The position numbers and the translations under genes were made by a program. The notes beneath the pieces were generated by a model. It was not told the DNA's origin. It did not search any database and saw nothing but the letters and a program-made list of their open reading frames with translations. DNA of 64,000 nucleotides from Thermoleophilia bacterium (lineage in GTDB: Bacteria; Actinomycetota; Thermoleophilia; Gaiellales; Gaiellaceae), in contig JAHDVS010000009.1 in NCBI GenBank assembly GCA_023382435.1, positions 20,299 to 84,298 of the forward strand. Direction: 5' to 3'. Of this stretch, positions 33,154-40,557 are shown piece by piece. Numbering within the stretch: position 1 is the first letter of the stretch; the number at the start of each line of letters is the position of its first letter.

Positions 33154-33159
33154 AGCGTA
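33154..33159 (-). promoter_or_regulatory. Candidate -10 box (TACGCT) of the DsbA-like gene
   Basis: On the minus strand TACGCT is 6 nt before the ATG at 33147. Confidence 0.45.
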
Positions 33160-33208
33160 ACCGGTTCGCGCGGCGGCGCGGAAAGGAACCGGCGGCAGCC
33201 CGCCGGTC

Positions 33209-33214
33209 TATGAT
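33209..33214 (+). promoter_or_regulatory. Candidate -10 box (TATGAT) of the sugar transferase gene
   Basis: TATGAT, the best match to TATAAT among these boxes, ends 9 nt before GTG 33224. Confidence 0.5.
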
Positions 33215-33223
33215 CGGGCGCGC

Positions 33224-33919
33224 GTGCACTCCGAATCGCTCGCCGAGCGCTACGCCCGGCTCGCCCACGAGGGGCTCGAGCGGCGGCCGGTCGACGCGTC
33301 GCTCCGCTTGCTCGACATCGTCATCTCCGGCGCGGCGCTCCTGCTCTTCTCGCCCGTGGCGCTCCTGATCGCGCTCGCGATCAGGCTCACCTCCGGCAGC
33401 CCCGCCCTCTACCGGGGTGCCCGGGTCGGCCGGGCCGGGCGGGTGTTCACGATGCTGAAGTTCCGCACGCTGGCGACGGACGCCGAGAGCCGGCTCGGCC
33501 CGTACTGGGGCGCCGAGCTCGACCGGCGCACCGGGGCGGAAGTGACGAGGCTCGGACGCTGGCTGCGCGCCTCGCAGCTCGACGAGGTGCCCCAGCTTTG
33601 GAACGTCCTGGCCGGCGACATGAGCGTGGTCGGCCCACGTCCGATCAGGCCCGCCTTCTTCGAGGAGCTGTGCGAGCAGATTCCCCAGTACTGGCAGCGA
33701 CTGGTGGTGCGGCCGGGCCTGACGGGATTCGCGCAGACACGCATGGGGCGCGAGCCGTCCTGGGGCGAGAAGCTCGCCCACGACCTCGAGTACGTGGCCG
33801 ACCGCTCGGTGGGGCTGTACCTGCGCGTCGTCGCCGCGACGATCCTTCGGGTTGCCCGGCAGTCCGGCCGGGCGATCCTGGGCCTCCTGCGTGGCGCGGG
33901 CGGCCCGGAGCGGGACTGA
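33224..33919 (+). CDS. Initiating sugar transferase (small monotopic phosphoglycosyl transferase)
   Basis: A 231-residue protein of the bacterial sugar transferase family (PglC/WcaJ C-terminal type). A re-entrant hydrophobic helix lies at residues 30-52, followed by the conserved MLKFRTLATDAE near residue 75, LRASQLDEVPQLWNVLAGDMSVVGPRP near residue 110 (catalytic Asp-Glu pair) and RLVVRPGLTGFAQ near residue 165. It loads a sugar-1-phosphate from a UDP-sugar on undecaprenyl phosphate, the first step of a lipid-linked glycan. GTG 33224 is supported by the TATGAT box. A CapD-type dehydratase and an aminotransferase lie 3-6 kb away. Confidence 0.9.
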   Translation: MHSESLAERYARLAHEGLERRPVDASLRLLDIVISGAALLLFSPVALLIALAIRLTSGSPALYRGARVGRAGRVFTMLKFRTLATDAESRLGPYWGAELDRRTGAEVTRLGRWLRASQLDEVPQLWNVLAGDMSVVGPRPIRPAFFEELCEQIPQYWQRLVVRPGLTGFAQTRMGREPSWGEKLAHDLEYVADRSVGLYLRVVAATILRVARQSGRAILGLLRGAGGPERD

Positions 33920-33958
33920 CGCGCGCCGGCGCGCCGAGCTCGCCGGCCGGCGCGCCTC

Positions 33959-33964
33959 TACACT
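33959..33964 (+). promoter_or_regulatory. Candidate -10 box (TACACT) of the DUF354 gene
   Basis: TACACT ends 8 nt before GTG 33973. Confidence 0.45.
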
Positions 33965-33972
33965 GGCCCCAC

Positions 33973-34983
33973 GTGCGCGTCTGGGTCGACATCACCGCGC
34001 CGGCGCACGTGCTCGTGTTCCGGCCCCTCATCCGCCTGCTGCAGGAGCGTGGCGCCGAAGTCGGGGTCACGGCCCGTGACTACGCCCAAACCGTGGAGCT
34101 GCTCTCCCTGCACGGGATCGACGCGGAGCTGCTCGGACACCACGGCGGGCGCTCCCGAGCGGGGAAGCTGCAGGCGCTCACCTCCCGCCTGCCGGCCCTG
34201 GTCCGCTGGGCACGCGGCCGGCGCCTCGACGTCGCGCTCGCCCACGGCTCGCACGAGCTCACGCTGGCTGCGCGACGGCTCGCGATCCGCAGCGCCACGA
34301 CGTTCGACTACGAGTTCGCGACCCTCCAGCACCAGCTCGGCTGCCGGGCCGCGACCCGGGTGGTCGTCCCGGAGGCGATCCCGCCGGCGCGCCTCCGGCG
34401 CTACGGGGTCGGTGAGTCGAAGCTGCGCCGGTATCCGGGCCTGAAGGAGGAGTACTACCTCGCCGACTTCGAGGCCGACCCGGAGGCGTTCGGTCGGCTC
34501 GGCGTCAAGCCGGAGCACGTGATCGTCGTCGTGCGGACACCGCCTGACGTCTCCCTCTACCACCGTCGCTCGAACCCGCTGTTCCCGCAAGTGCTCGAGC
34601 ACCTGGGTCGGGATCCGTCGGTGCGCGCGGTCATCGTCCCTCGCACGGTCGAGCAGCGCACGTACGTGCGGGGGCTTCACCTCCCGTCCCTCGTCGTTCC
34701 CGACGGGGCGGTCGACGCCCAGAGCCTGATCGCTCTCGCCGACCTCGTCGTCTCCGCCGGGGGGACGATGAACCGTGAGGCCGCTGCGCTCGGCGTGCCC
34801 GTCTACACGACGTTTGGCGGGCGGCTGGGCGGCGTCGACGAGCTCCTGATCCGGGAGGGGCGTCTGCGCCCGCTCACGGATCCGCGCGCACTCGAGCTGG
34901 TCAAGCGCACCGGATCGGGCGCGCGCGTACGCCGCGACCCGGCGCTCATGCTCGACCTCCTGCTCTCGGCCCTCGAGGGCTGA
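33973..34983 (+). CDS. DUF354 family GT-B-like protein
   Basis: A 336-residue protein beginning VRVWVDITAPAHVLVFRPLI, the signature start of DUF354. It also has ALAHGSHELTLAARRLAI near residue 90, TTFDYEFATLQ near residue 113, LKEEYYLADF near residue 157 and ADLVVSAGGTMNREAAALG near residue 256. The last block resembles the C-terminal donor-binding segment of UDP-GlcNAc 2-epimerases and GT-B glycosyltransferases. DUF354 genes are common in glycan clusters of archaea and bacteria, but the reaction is not firmly known. GTG 33973 fits the family start and the TACACT box. Confidence 0.8.
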   Translation: MRVWVDITAPAHVLVFRPLIRLLQERGAEVGVTARDYAQTVELLSLHGIDAELLGHHGGRSRAGKLQALTSRLPALVRWARGRRLDVALAHGSHELTLAARRLAIRSATTFDYEFATLQHQLGCRAATRVVVPEAIPPARLRRYGVGESKLRRYPGLKEEYYLADFEADPEAFGRLGVKPEHVIVVVRTPPDVSLYHRRSNPLFPQVLEHLGRDPSVRAVIVPRTVEQRTYVRGLHLPSLVVPDGAVDAQSLIALADLVVSAGGTMNREAAALGVPVYTTFGGRLGGVDELLIREGRLRPLTDPRALELVKRTGSGARVRRDPALMLDLLLSALEG

Positions 34984-34993
34984 GCACCGGCGC

Positions 34994-36868
34994 TCAGCCG
35001 GCCCGGGCGACGACGGCGAGCACCTCGTCACCGTAGCGCTCGAGCTTCGCCGGCCCGATCCCCGCAACCAGCGCGAGCTCCGCCGTCCCGGTGGGCAAGC
35101 GGGCGGCGATCTCCGCGAGCGTCCGGTCATGGAAGACGACGTAGGCGGGCACGCCGTCCGTCGTCGCCCGCTGCCGCCGCCACTCCCGGAGCGCCGCCAG
35201 CACGGGATCGTCCTCGCGCGGAGCGGGCGCGGTGCGAGACCCCGAACGCGTCACGGCACCGAGCTCGGCGAGGAACCGGCTCGGCTTGCGTTCCGCGGAC
35301 CAGGTCAGGTGCAGGATCCGGCGAGCACGGGTCAGGCCGACGTAGAGCAGCCGCCGCTCCTCGGCGATCGCCTCGTCCGACTTCGAGCGCCTCGACGGGA
35401 GCTCCCCGTCCTGGAGGAACGGAAGGAGGACCGCGTCGAACTCGAGCCCCTTGGCGCGATGGTAGGTGAGAACCTGCACGCCGCGGCCCTGTCCGTCCGG
35501 GGCGAAGCGCGCGACGAGGTCGGCGACGAGCTCCGCCGCGTTCCGGCCCGGGCCCGCCTCGGCAGCGAGCGCGAGCAGTCGGCGCAGGTCATCCTGGTAG
35601 GTGAGACCCTCGTCGCCGAGGTCTCCGGGCAGCTCCTCGAGCAGGCCCAGCTCGTCGGCGATCGCCGCCATCGCCTCAGCAGCGGGGGCGGCGCGCGCGC
35701 GGCGAAGCAGCTTCAGGGCCGCCCGCGCGGCCGGTCGCTCGAGGAAAGCTCCGCCCCTGACCTGGTACGGGATCCCGGCCGCGGCAAGCGGCTCCTCGAC
35801 GTCCTCGGAGCGGGCGTTCACGCGCACGAGGATCGCGATCTCCTCGTCCGCGATCTCCTCCCGGCGCAGGCGTGCGACGAGCTCGCCCACCCGCGCCGCC
35901 TCCGCCGCCGCGGTCGGGAGCGCCTCGAGCGTCGGCGCGGGACCGGGCGGGCGCGTCGCGGAGAGCGTCTTCGGCTCCCCTCCGAGGCGCGGCACGAGCC
36001 GGTTCGCAAGCTCGAGAACCTGCGGTGTCGAGCGGTAGTTCTCTTCGAGCCGGATCACCGTCGCCCGCGGGAACCGGCGGCGCGCCCCCAGCAGGTATCC
36101 GGGGGTGGCCCCCGTGAAGGAGAAGATCGCCTGGTAGTCGTCCCCGACCACGCACAGCTCGTCGCGATCGCCGAGCCAGAGATCGAGCAGCGACTGCTGG
36201 AGGAGGTTGACGTCCTGGTACTCGTCGACCGTGATCGCGCGGCACTGCTCGCGAAACCTCGCGAGCGCCAGGGGGCTCTCCTCGTACGTACGTGCGAGCA
36301 GGTCGAGCACGTCCTCGAAGTCGATGCGACCGGCGCGGCGCTTGCGCTCCTCGTAGGTCGAGTACACCCGCTGCATGACGTCGGGGGGCACAGGGGGTTG
36401 GCGATCGCCGAGGCCGGCCAGGTAGCGCTCCGGAGGCAGACGGCGGTTCTTCGCCCACTCGATCTCGCCCGCCAGCTCCGCCAGGGGGCGAAACCGGTAG
36501 GCGCGGTGGAGCGATCGGGCGATCGGGCCGAGCAGGACCGCCTTGCCGGGGAGAATCGCGCCGGCGTCGGGAACGAGGTGGCGGAGCTGCGCGAGCGCGG
36601 TCGCGTGGAACGTGCGCGCGCGAACGCCCCGGACGCCGAGCGCCTCGAGGCGCGAGCGCAGCTCGCCGGCCGCCCGGTCCGTGAATGTGACAGCGAGCAG
36701 CTGCCGCGGCCCGAACGCGCCCGTCGCCACCTGGTAGGCGATCCGCCGCGTGATCGTCGTCGTCTTGCCGGTGCCGGCGCCGGCGAGGATGACGACCGGG
36801 CCGCGCACGGTCTCGACGGCACGACGCTGCTCGGCGTTCAACCCCTCGAGGATCCGGCTCGCGTCCAC
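34994..36868 (-). CDS. UvrD/PcrA-type ATP-dependent DNA helicase (UvrD2-like)
   Basis: A 624-residue superfamily 1 helicase. Motif Q/I is LNAEQRRAV and ILAGAGTGKTTTITRR (residues 10-42), motif II is VDEYQDVN near residue 214, motif III VVGDDYQAIFSFTGA near residue 238, motif IV RLEENYRSTPQVLELAN near 270, and motifs V-VI VLTYHRAKGLEFD and RRLLYVGLTRAR near 475-515. The C-terminal 70 residues resemble an HRDC domain (GIGPAKLERYGDEVL), as in mycobacterial UvrD2. It is shorter than UvrD1. It probably unwinds DNA in repair. GTG 36868 has a TAGGGT box 6 nt upstream. Confidence 0.9.
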   Translation of the reverse strand: MDASRILEGLNAEQRRAVETVRGPVVILAGAGTGKTTTITRRIAYQVATGAFGPRQLLAVTFTDRAAGELRSRLEALGVRGVRARTFHATALAQLRHLVPDAGAILPGKAVLLGPIARSLHRAYRFRPLAELAGEIEWAKNRRLPPERYLAGLGDRQPPVPPDVMQRVYSTYEERKRRAGRIDFEDVLDLLARTYEESPLALARFREQCRAITVDEYQDVNLLQQSLLDLWLGDRDELCVVGDDYQAIFSFTGATPGYLLGARRRFPRATVIRLEENYRSTPQVLELANRLVPRLGGEPKTLSATRPPGPAPTLEALPTAAAEAARVGELVARLRREEIADEEIAILVRVNARSEDVEEPLAAAGIPYQVRGGAFLERPAARAALKLLRRARAAPAAEAMAAIADELGLLEELPGDLGDEGLTYQDDLRRLLALAAEAGPGRNAAELVADLVARFAPDGQGRGVQVLTYHRAKGLEFDAVLLPFLQDGELPSRRSKSDEAIAEERRLLYVGLTRARRILHLTWSAERKPSRFLAELGAVTRSGSRTAPAPREDDPVLAALREWRRQRATTDGVPAYVVFHDRTLAEIAARLPTGTAELALVAGIGPAKLERYGDEVLAVVARAG

Positions 36869-36874
36869 CCGGGC

Positions 36875-36880
36875 ACCCTA
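36875..36880 (-). promoter_or_regulatory. Candidate -10 box (TAGGGT) of the UvrD gene
   Basis: On the minus strand TAGGGT is 6 nt before GTG 36868. Confidence 0.4.
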
Positions 36881-36904
36881 GACGTGGCGCCGGCTACGGA
36901 ACCG

Positions 36905-38779
36905 TCACAGAACCGTCCGGGGCTCCTCGACGGCGACGCGCCTGGAAGCACGAACGATCGTTCCCAGCTTGCCGACGGCCTCGAGCGTGTCGCCCTCGTC
37001 GACGAGGCGCATCAGCCCGGCCAGCTCGTCGTCGAGCCAGGCCGGATCGACCTCCTGGGCCTTGCAGCGGAAGATCTTCGGATTGGCGGTGGCGACGGCG
37101 TCCTCCCCCTCCGCCCAGAGCTCCTCGTGGAGCTTCTCCCCGGGCCGCACGCCGATGATCTCGACCGGGACGTCCCGGCCGGGCTCCTTGCCCGACAGCC
37201 GGATCATGTCGTGGGCGAGATCGATGATCCGCACGGGCTCCCCCATGTCGAGGACGAACACGTCGCCGGACTCGCCGATCGCACCCGCCTGCACGATCAG
37301 CTGCGCCGCCTCCGGGATCGTCATGAAATACCGGGTCATCTCGGCATGGGTGACCGTGACCGGCCCGCCACGCGCGATCTGACGGCGAAACAGGGGGATC
37401 ACGCTGCCCGAGGAGGCCAGCACGTTGCCGAACCGAACAGCGATGTAGCGGGTGCGGTTGCCGGGGCGGCGGGCCGCGTTGTGCACGATCCACTCGCAGA
37501 GCAGCTTCGTCTGCCCGAGCACGTTCTGCGGGTTGACCGCCTTGTCGGTGGAGACGAGCACGAACGTGCCGGTGTCGAACTCGGCGGCGACCTCGGCGAG
37601 CGCCTGGGTCGACCCGACGTTGTTGCGGATCGACTCGACCGGGTTGCCCTCCATGAGCGGAACGTGCTTGTACGCCGCCGCGTGGAACACGACGGCCGGG
37701 CGGTAGTGCTCGAACACCTGGCGTAGCTTCGCGCGGTTCTTCGCGTCGGCGAGCACCGACACGACCGCGGGGAAGCCCCGTTCGTGCAGGAGCTCGCGCT
37801 CGATCGCGACGAGCGCGTTCTCGGCATGCTCGACGAGCACGATCCGCTCGGGACGGGCCAGCGCAAGCTGGCGGCAGAGCTCCGACCCGATCGACCCGCC
37901 CGCGCCCGTGACGAGCACGGTCTGGCCGGCGACGTAGGTGGCGATCGTGTCGAGATCGAGCTGAACGGCCTCGCGGCCCAGTACGTCCTCGACCTGCACC
38001 TCGCGCAGGCGCCGGGCGAGGTGCTCGTCGCCGGAGATCAACTCGTACACCGAAGGCAGCGTCTTGACCGGTACGCCCGCGTCGCGGCAGGCGGTAACGA
38101 TCCGCTGGCGCGTCTCCCCGGGCGCGGAGGGAATCGCGATGATCACCTCGTCGGGTTTCGCGTCGGCTATCAGCTGCGGTAGCTCGTGCGTGGACCCGAT
38201 CACCCGGATGCCGTGCAGGCGGAGGTTCTTCTTGCGCGGGTCGTCGTCGACCGCGCCGATCGGCGTGTACCCGAAGCTCGCGTTGCGCAGCATCTCCTTG
38301 ATGATCAGCTGTCCGGCGTCCCCGGCCCCGACCACGAGCGCTTCCTTGCCGCGGGCGACGAGGCTGCGGGGCCCGGGGCGCTCGATGATCGTCCGCGCGA
38401 GCAGGCGGGCGCCGGCCACGAGCCCGAGCAGGACGAGCCAGTCGAGGACGAGCACGGAGCGGGGAACCCGGAAGCCGGCGACGGGGTCGGCCAGATAGAC
38501 GACGAACTCGGCCACGATCGTGGCGACGGTGACGCCGCGAACCAGTGCCCACATATCCCGGATCGAGACGTACCGCCACCAGTGGCTGTAGAACCCGAAC
38601 AGGACGAAGATGGCGAGCTTGATCGGGGCGACGATGTAGATGCTCTGCTCGAACAGCCTGCCGTACGGGGCAGGGATTCCCGCGTCGAAGCGCAACCAGA
38701 ACGCGAGATACCAGGCCCCGACCACGAGCCCGGCGTCGACGGCCGCCTGCCAGACGCGGTGGCGCGACAGGAGCCTCAC
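36905..38779 (-). CDS. Membrane UDP-sugar 4,6-dehydratase/epimerase (CapD/FlaA1/PglF type)
   Basis: A 624-residue protein. Four transmembrane helices lie in the first 130 residues, then a CoA-binding-like Rossmann domain (VVGAGDAGQLIIKEML near residue 150), then the SDR domain (VTGAGGSIGSELCRQL near residue 290, HAAAYKHVPLMEGNP near 365, VSTDKAVNPQNVLGQTK near 407). This is the full-length WbpM/PglF layout that makes UDP-4-keto-6-deoxy sugars. GTG 38779 overlaps the aminotransferase stop by 4 nt; an ATG at 38815 would give a 40-nt overlap and a less family-like start. Confidence 0.9.
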   Translation of the reverse strand: MRLLSRHRVWQAAVDAGLVVGAWYLAFWLRFDAGIPAPYGRLFEQSIYIVAPIKLAIFVLFGFYSHWWRYVSIRDMWALVRGVTVATIVAEFVVYLADPVAGFRVPRSVLVLDWLVLLGLVAGARLLARTIIERPGPRSLVARGKEALVVGAGDAGQLIIKEMLRNASFGYTPIGAVDDDPRKKNLRLHGIRVIGSTHELPQLIADAKPDEVIIAIPSAPGETRQRIVTACRDAGVPVKTLPSVYELISGDEHLARRLREVQVEDVLGREAVQLDLDTIATYVAGQTVLVTGAGGSIGSELCRQLALARPERIVLVEHAENALVAIERELLHERGFPAVVSVLADAKNRAKLRQVFEHYRPAVVFHAAAYKHVPLMEGNPVESIRNNVGSTQALAEVAAEFDTGTFVLVSTDKAVNPQNVLGQTKLLCEWIVHNAARRPGNRTRYIAVRFGNVLASSGSVIPLFRRQIARGGPVTVTHAEMTRYFMTIPEAAQLIVQAGAIGESGDVFVLDMGEPVRIIDLAHDMIRLSGKEPGRDVPVEIIGVRPGEKLHEELWAEGEDAVATANPKIFRCKAQEVDPAWLDDELAGLMRLVDEGDTLEAVGKLGTIVRASRRVAVEEPRTVL

Positions 38780-39870
38780 CGGGCCGCTCCGACGGATACC
38801 GCCGAGCGCACGCATGCGACGACCCGTTTCTGCTGATCGGGGGTGATTCCTGCGAACAGCGGCAGTGCGAGGTTCTCCCGGGCGACCTGCTCCGTCACCG
38901 GCAGGGCGCCCTCCCCGTAGCCGAGCGGCGCGAACACGGGCTGGAGGTGGAGGGGCGTGCGGTAGTAGGCGGCGCAGCCGATTCCCTCGGCCGCGAGCGC
39001 CGCAGCCACCCGGTCACGCTCCGGCGTGCGCACGACGTACATGTGGTACACGTGCCCGGCCTCGTCGGCGGGCAGCTCGCAGAGCTCCCCGAGCCCGAGC
39101 TGCTCGTAGCGCCCGGCCGCCTCGCGGCGCGCGTCGTTCCAGACGTCGACCCTGGCGAGGAACAGGCGCAGGACCGCCGCCTGAAGCTCGTCGAGGCGCG
39201 AGTTGTAGCCGACGGCCTCGAAGGTCTGCTTGTCTCGCGACCCGTGCAACCTGAGCAGCCGGACGCGCTGGGCGAGCTGCGCGTCGCCCGTCGCGACGAG
39301 GCCGCCGTCACCGAGGGCGGGCAGGTTCTTCGTCGGGAAGAAGCTGAACGTCCCGGCTGCGCCGAGCGCGCCCGCGCGAGCGACGCCGAGCCTGGCGCCG
39401 AAAGCCTGGGCCGCGTCCTCGACCACAGGGATCCCGGCTGGCAGCCGCTCGAGCGCCGCCGGTCGCCCGAATAGGTGCACGGCGACGATCGCACGCGTGC
39501 GGCCGGTCACCCGGCGGGCCACGTCCACCGGATCGAGGTTCAGCGTCTCGCGCTCGACGTCGCAGAACACGGGCGTGGCGCCGCGGCGGGCAATCGCCTC
39601 CGCTGTCGCGTAGAACGTGAACGCCGGGCACACCACCTCGTCGCCCGGACCGATCCCGAGCGCCTCGAGCACGAGCACGAGCGCGTCCGTGCCGTTGGCG
39701 ACGCCGACGGCCTCGCCCGCGCCGAGATAGGCAGCCGCCTCGTGCTCGAACGCCTCGACGTTCGGGCCGAGAATGAAACGGCCCGATTCGAGCACCACGG
39801 CGATCCTGCTCTCGATCTCACCGCGCAGCGGCGCGAGCTGCGCCTTGACGTCCACGAGCGGGATGGTCAC
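38776..39870 (-). CDS. DegT/DnrJ/EryC1-family sugar aminotransferase (PglE/WbpE-like)
   Basis: A 364-residue PLP enzyme starting with IPLVDVKAQLAPLRGEIE, typical of WbpE/PglE-type proteins. ANGTDALVLVLEALG is near residue 58, PVVEDAAQAFGARL near residue 147 and the PLP lysine in FSFFPTKNLPALGDGG near residue 177. It should aminate the 4-keto sugar made by the CapD-type enzyme encoded directly downstream, with which it overlaps by 4 nt. GTG 39870 has a TAGACT box 9 nt upstream. It is distinct from the ArnB-like enzyme at 4850. Confidence 0.88.
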   Translation of the reverse strand: MTIPLVDVKAQLAPLRGEIESRIAVVLESGRFILGPNVEAFEHEAAAYLGAGEAVGVANGTDALVLVLEALGIGPGDEVVCPAFTFYATAEAIARRGATPVFCDVERETLNLDPVDVARRVTGRTRAIVAVHLFGRPAALERLPAGIPVVEDAAQAFGARLGVARAGALGAAGTFSFFPTKNLPALGDGGLVATGDAQLAQRVRLLRLHGSRDKQTFEAVGYNSRLDELQAAVLRLFLARVDVWNDARREAAGRYEQLGLGELCELPADEAGHVYHMYVVRTPERDRVAAALAAEGIGCAAYYRTPLHLQPVFAPLGYGEGALPVTEQVARENLALPLFAGITPDQQKRVVACVRSAVSVGAAR

Positions 39871-39879
39871 GAGTGCAAC

Positions 39880-39885
39880 AGTCTA
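39880..39885 (-). promoter_or_regulatory. Candidate -10 box (TAGACT) of the aminotransferase/CapD pair
   Basis: On the minus strand TAGACT is 9 nt before GTG 39870. It overlaps the stop codon of the DedA gene. Confidence 0.45.
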
Positions 39886-40545
39886 GCGGGCGCCTCCCGC
39901 CGGCCCGCGACGGCGCCAGACCCTGACGGCGACGTAGGCGGCGGCGAGGACGACCAGGCCGACGATGACGTAGTCCGCGTACCGGGACTGCTCGTGGAAG
40001 CGCTCCCAGCCCGTCCCCAGCGCGAGGCCTGCGCCCGCGAAACCGAGGCACCAGATGAGCGACCCCGCGAGGGTCAGGCCCGCGTAGCGCCCGAACGGCA
40101 TCTCGGCCACGCCGGCGGGCACCGAGATGAACGAGCGAACGACGGGAACGATGCGTCCCAGGAAGACCGCCCAGTCACCGTGACGGGCGAACCAGGTCTC
40201 CGCGCGATCGAGCTTCTCGGGCGTCAGGTGGAGCCAGCGGCCGTGCCGCTCGAGCAGTGGGCGCCCCCCGTACGCGCCGAGACCCCAGCCGAGCGCCGAG
40301 CCGACCCAGTAGCCGATCGTGCCGGCGGCGACCATGACCGTGTAGCCCCAGGCGGTCGAGTCGATCCCCGCGCCGAATAGCGAGACCTCGCTGTCGGGGA
40401 ACGCGCCCGCGGCGAGCGCGCCCGCGTACAGCATCACGATCTCGCTCCCGGCGGGCAGCACCGCGTCGACCAGCATCAGCGCGAACACCGCGTACACGCC
40501 CGCGTCGCCGACCGCGCGGGTCAGCGCATCCGTGATCTCGCTCAT
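39883..40545 (-). CDS. DedA family membrane protein
   Basis: A 220-residue protein with 4-6 hydrophobic segments. Conserved DedA features are ALMLVDAVLPAGSEIVMLYAG near residue 22, TIGYWVGSALGWGLGAYGGR near residue 76 and WAVFLGRIVPVVRSFISVPAGVAEM near residue 126, with the essential arginines. DedA proteins are linked to recycling or scrambling of lipid carriers such as undecaprenyl phosphate, which would suit the glycan genes beside it. ATG 40545 has a TAGAGT box 6 nt upstream. Confidence 0.88.
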   Translation of the reverse strand: MSEITDALTRAVGDAGVYAVFALMLVDAVLPAGSEIVMLYAGALAAGAFPDSEVSLFGAGIDSTAWGYTVMVAAGTIGYWVGSALGWGLGAYGGRPLLERHGRWLHLTPEKLDRAETWFARHGDWAVFLGRIVPVVRSFISVPAGVAEMPFGRYAGLTLAGSLIWCLGFAGAGLALGTGWERFHEQSRYADYVIVGLVVLAAAYVAVRVWRRRGPAGGAR

Positions 40546-40551
40546 CGAGCC

Positions 40552-40557
40552 ACTCTA
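40552..40557 (-). promoter_or_regulatory. Candidate -10 box (TAGAGT) of the DedA gene
   Basis: On the minus strand TAGAGT is 6 nt before the ATG at 40545. Confidence 0.45.

Noticed and set aside
35129..37726. A plus-strand open frame of about 860 codons opposite UvrD and CapD
   Set aside because: Same reason: antisense shadow of two strongly conserved proteins.
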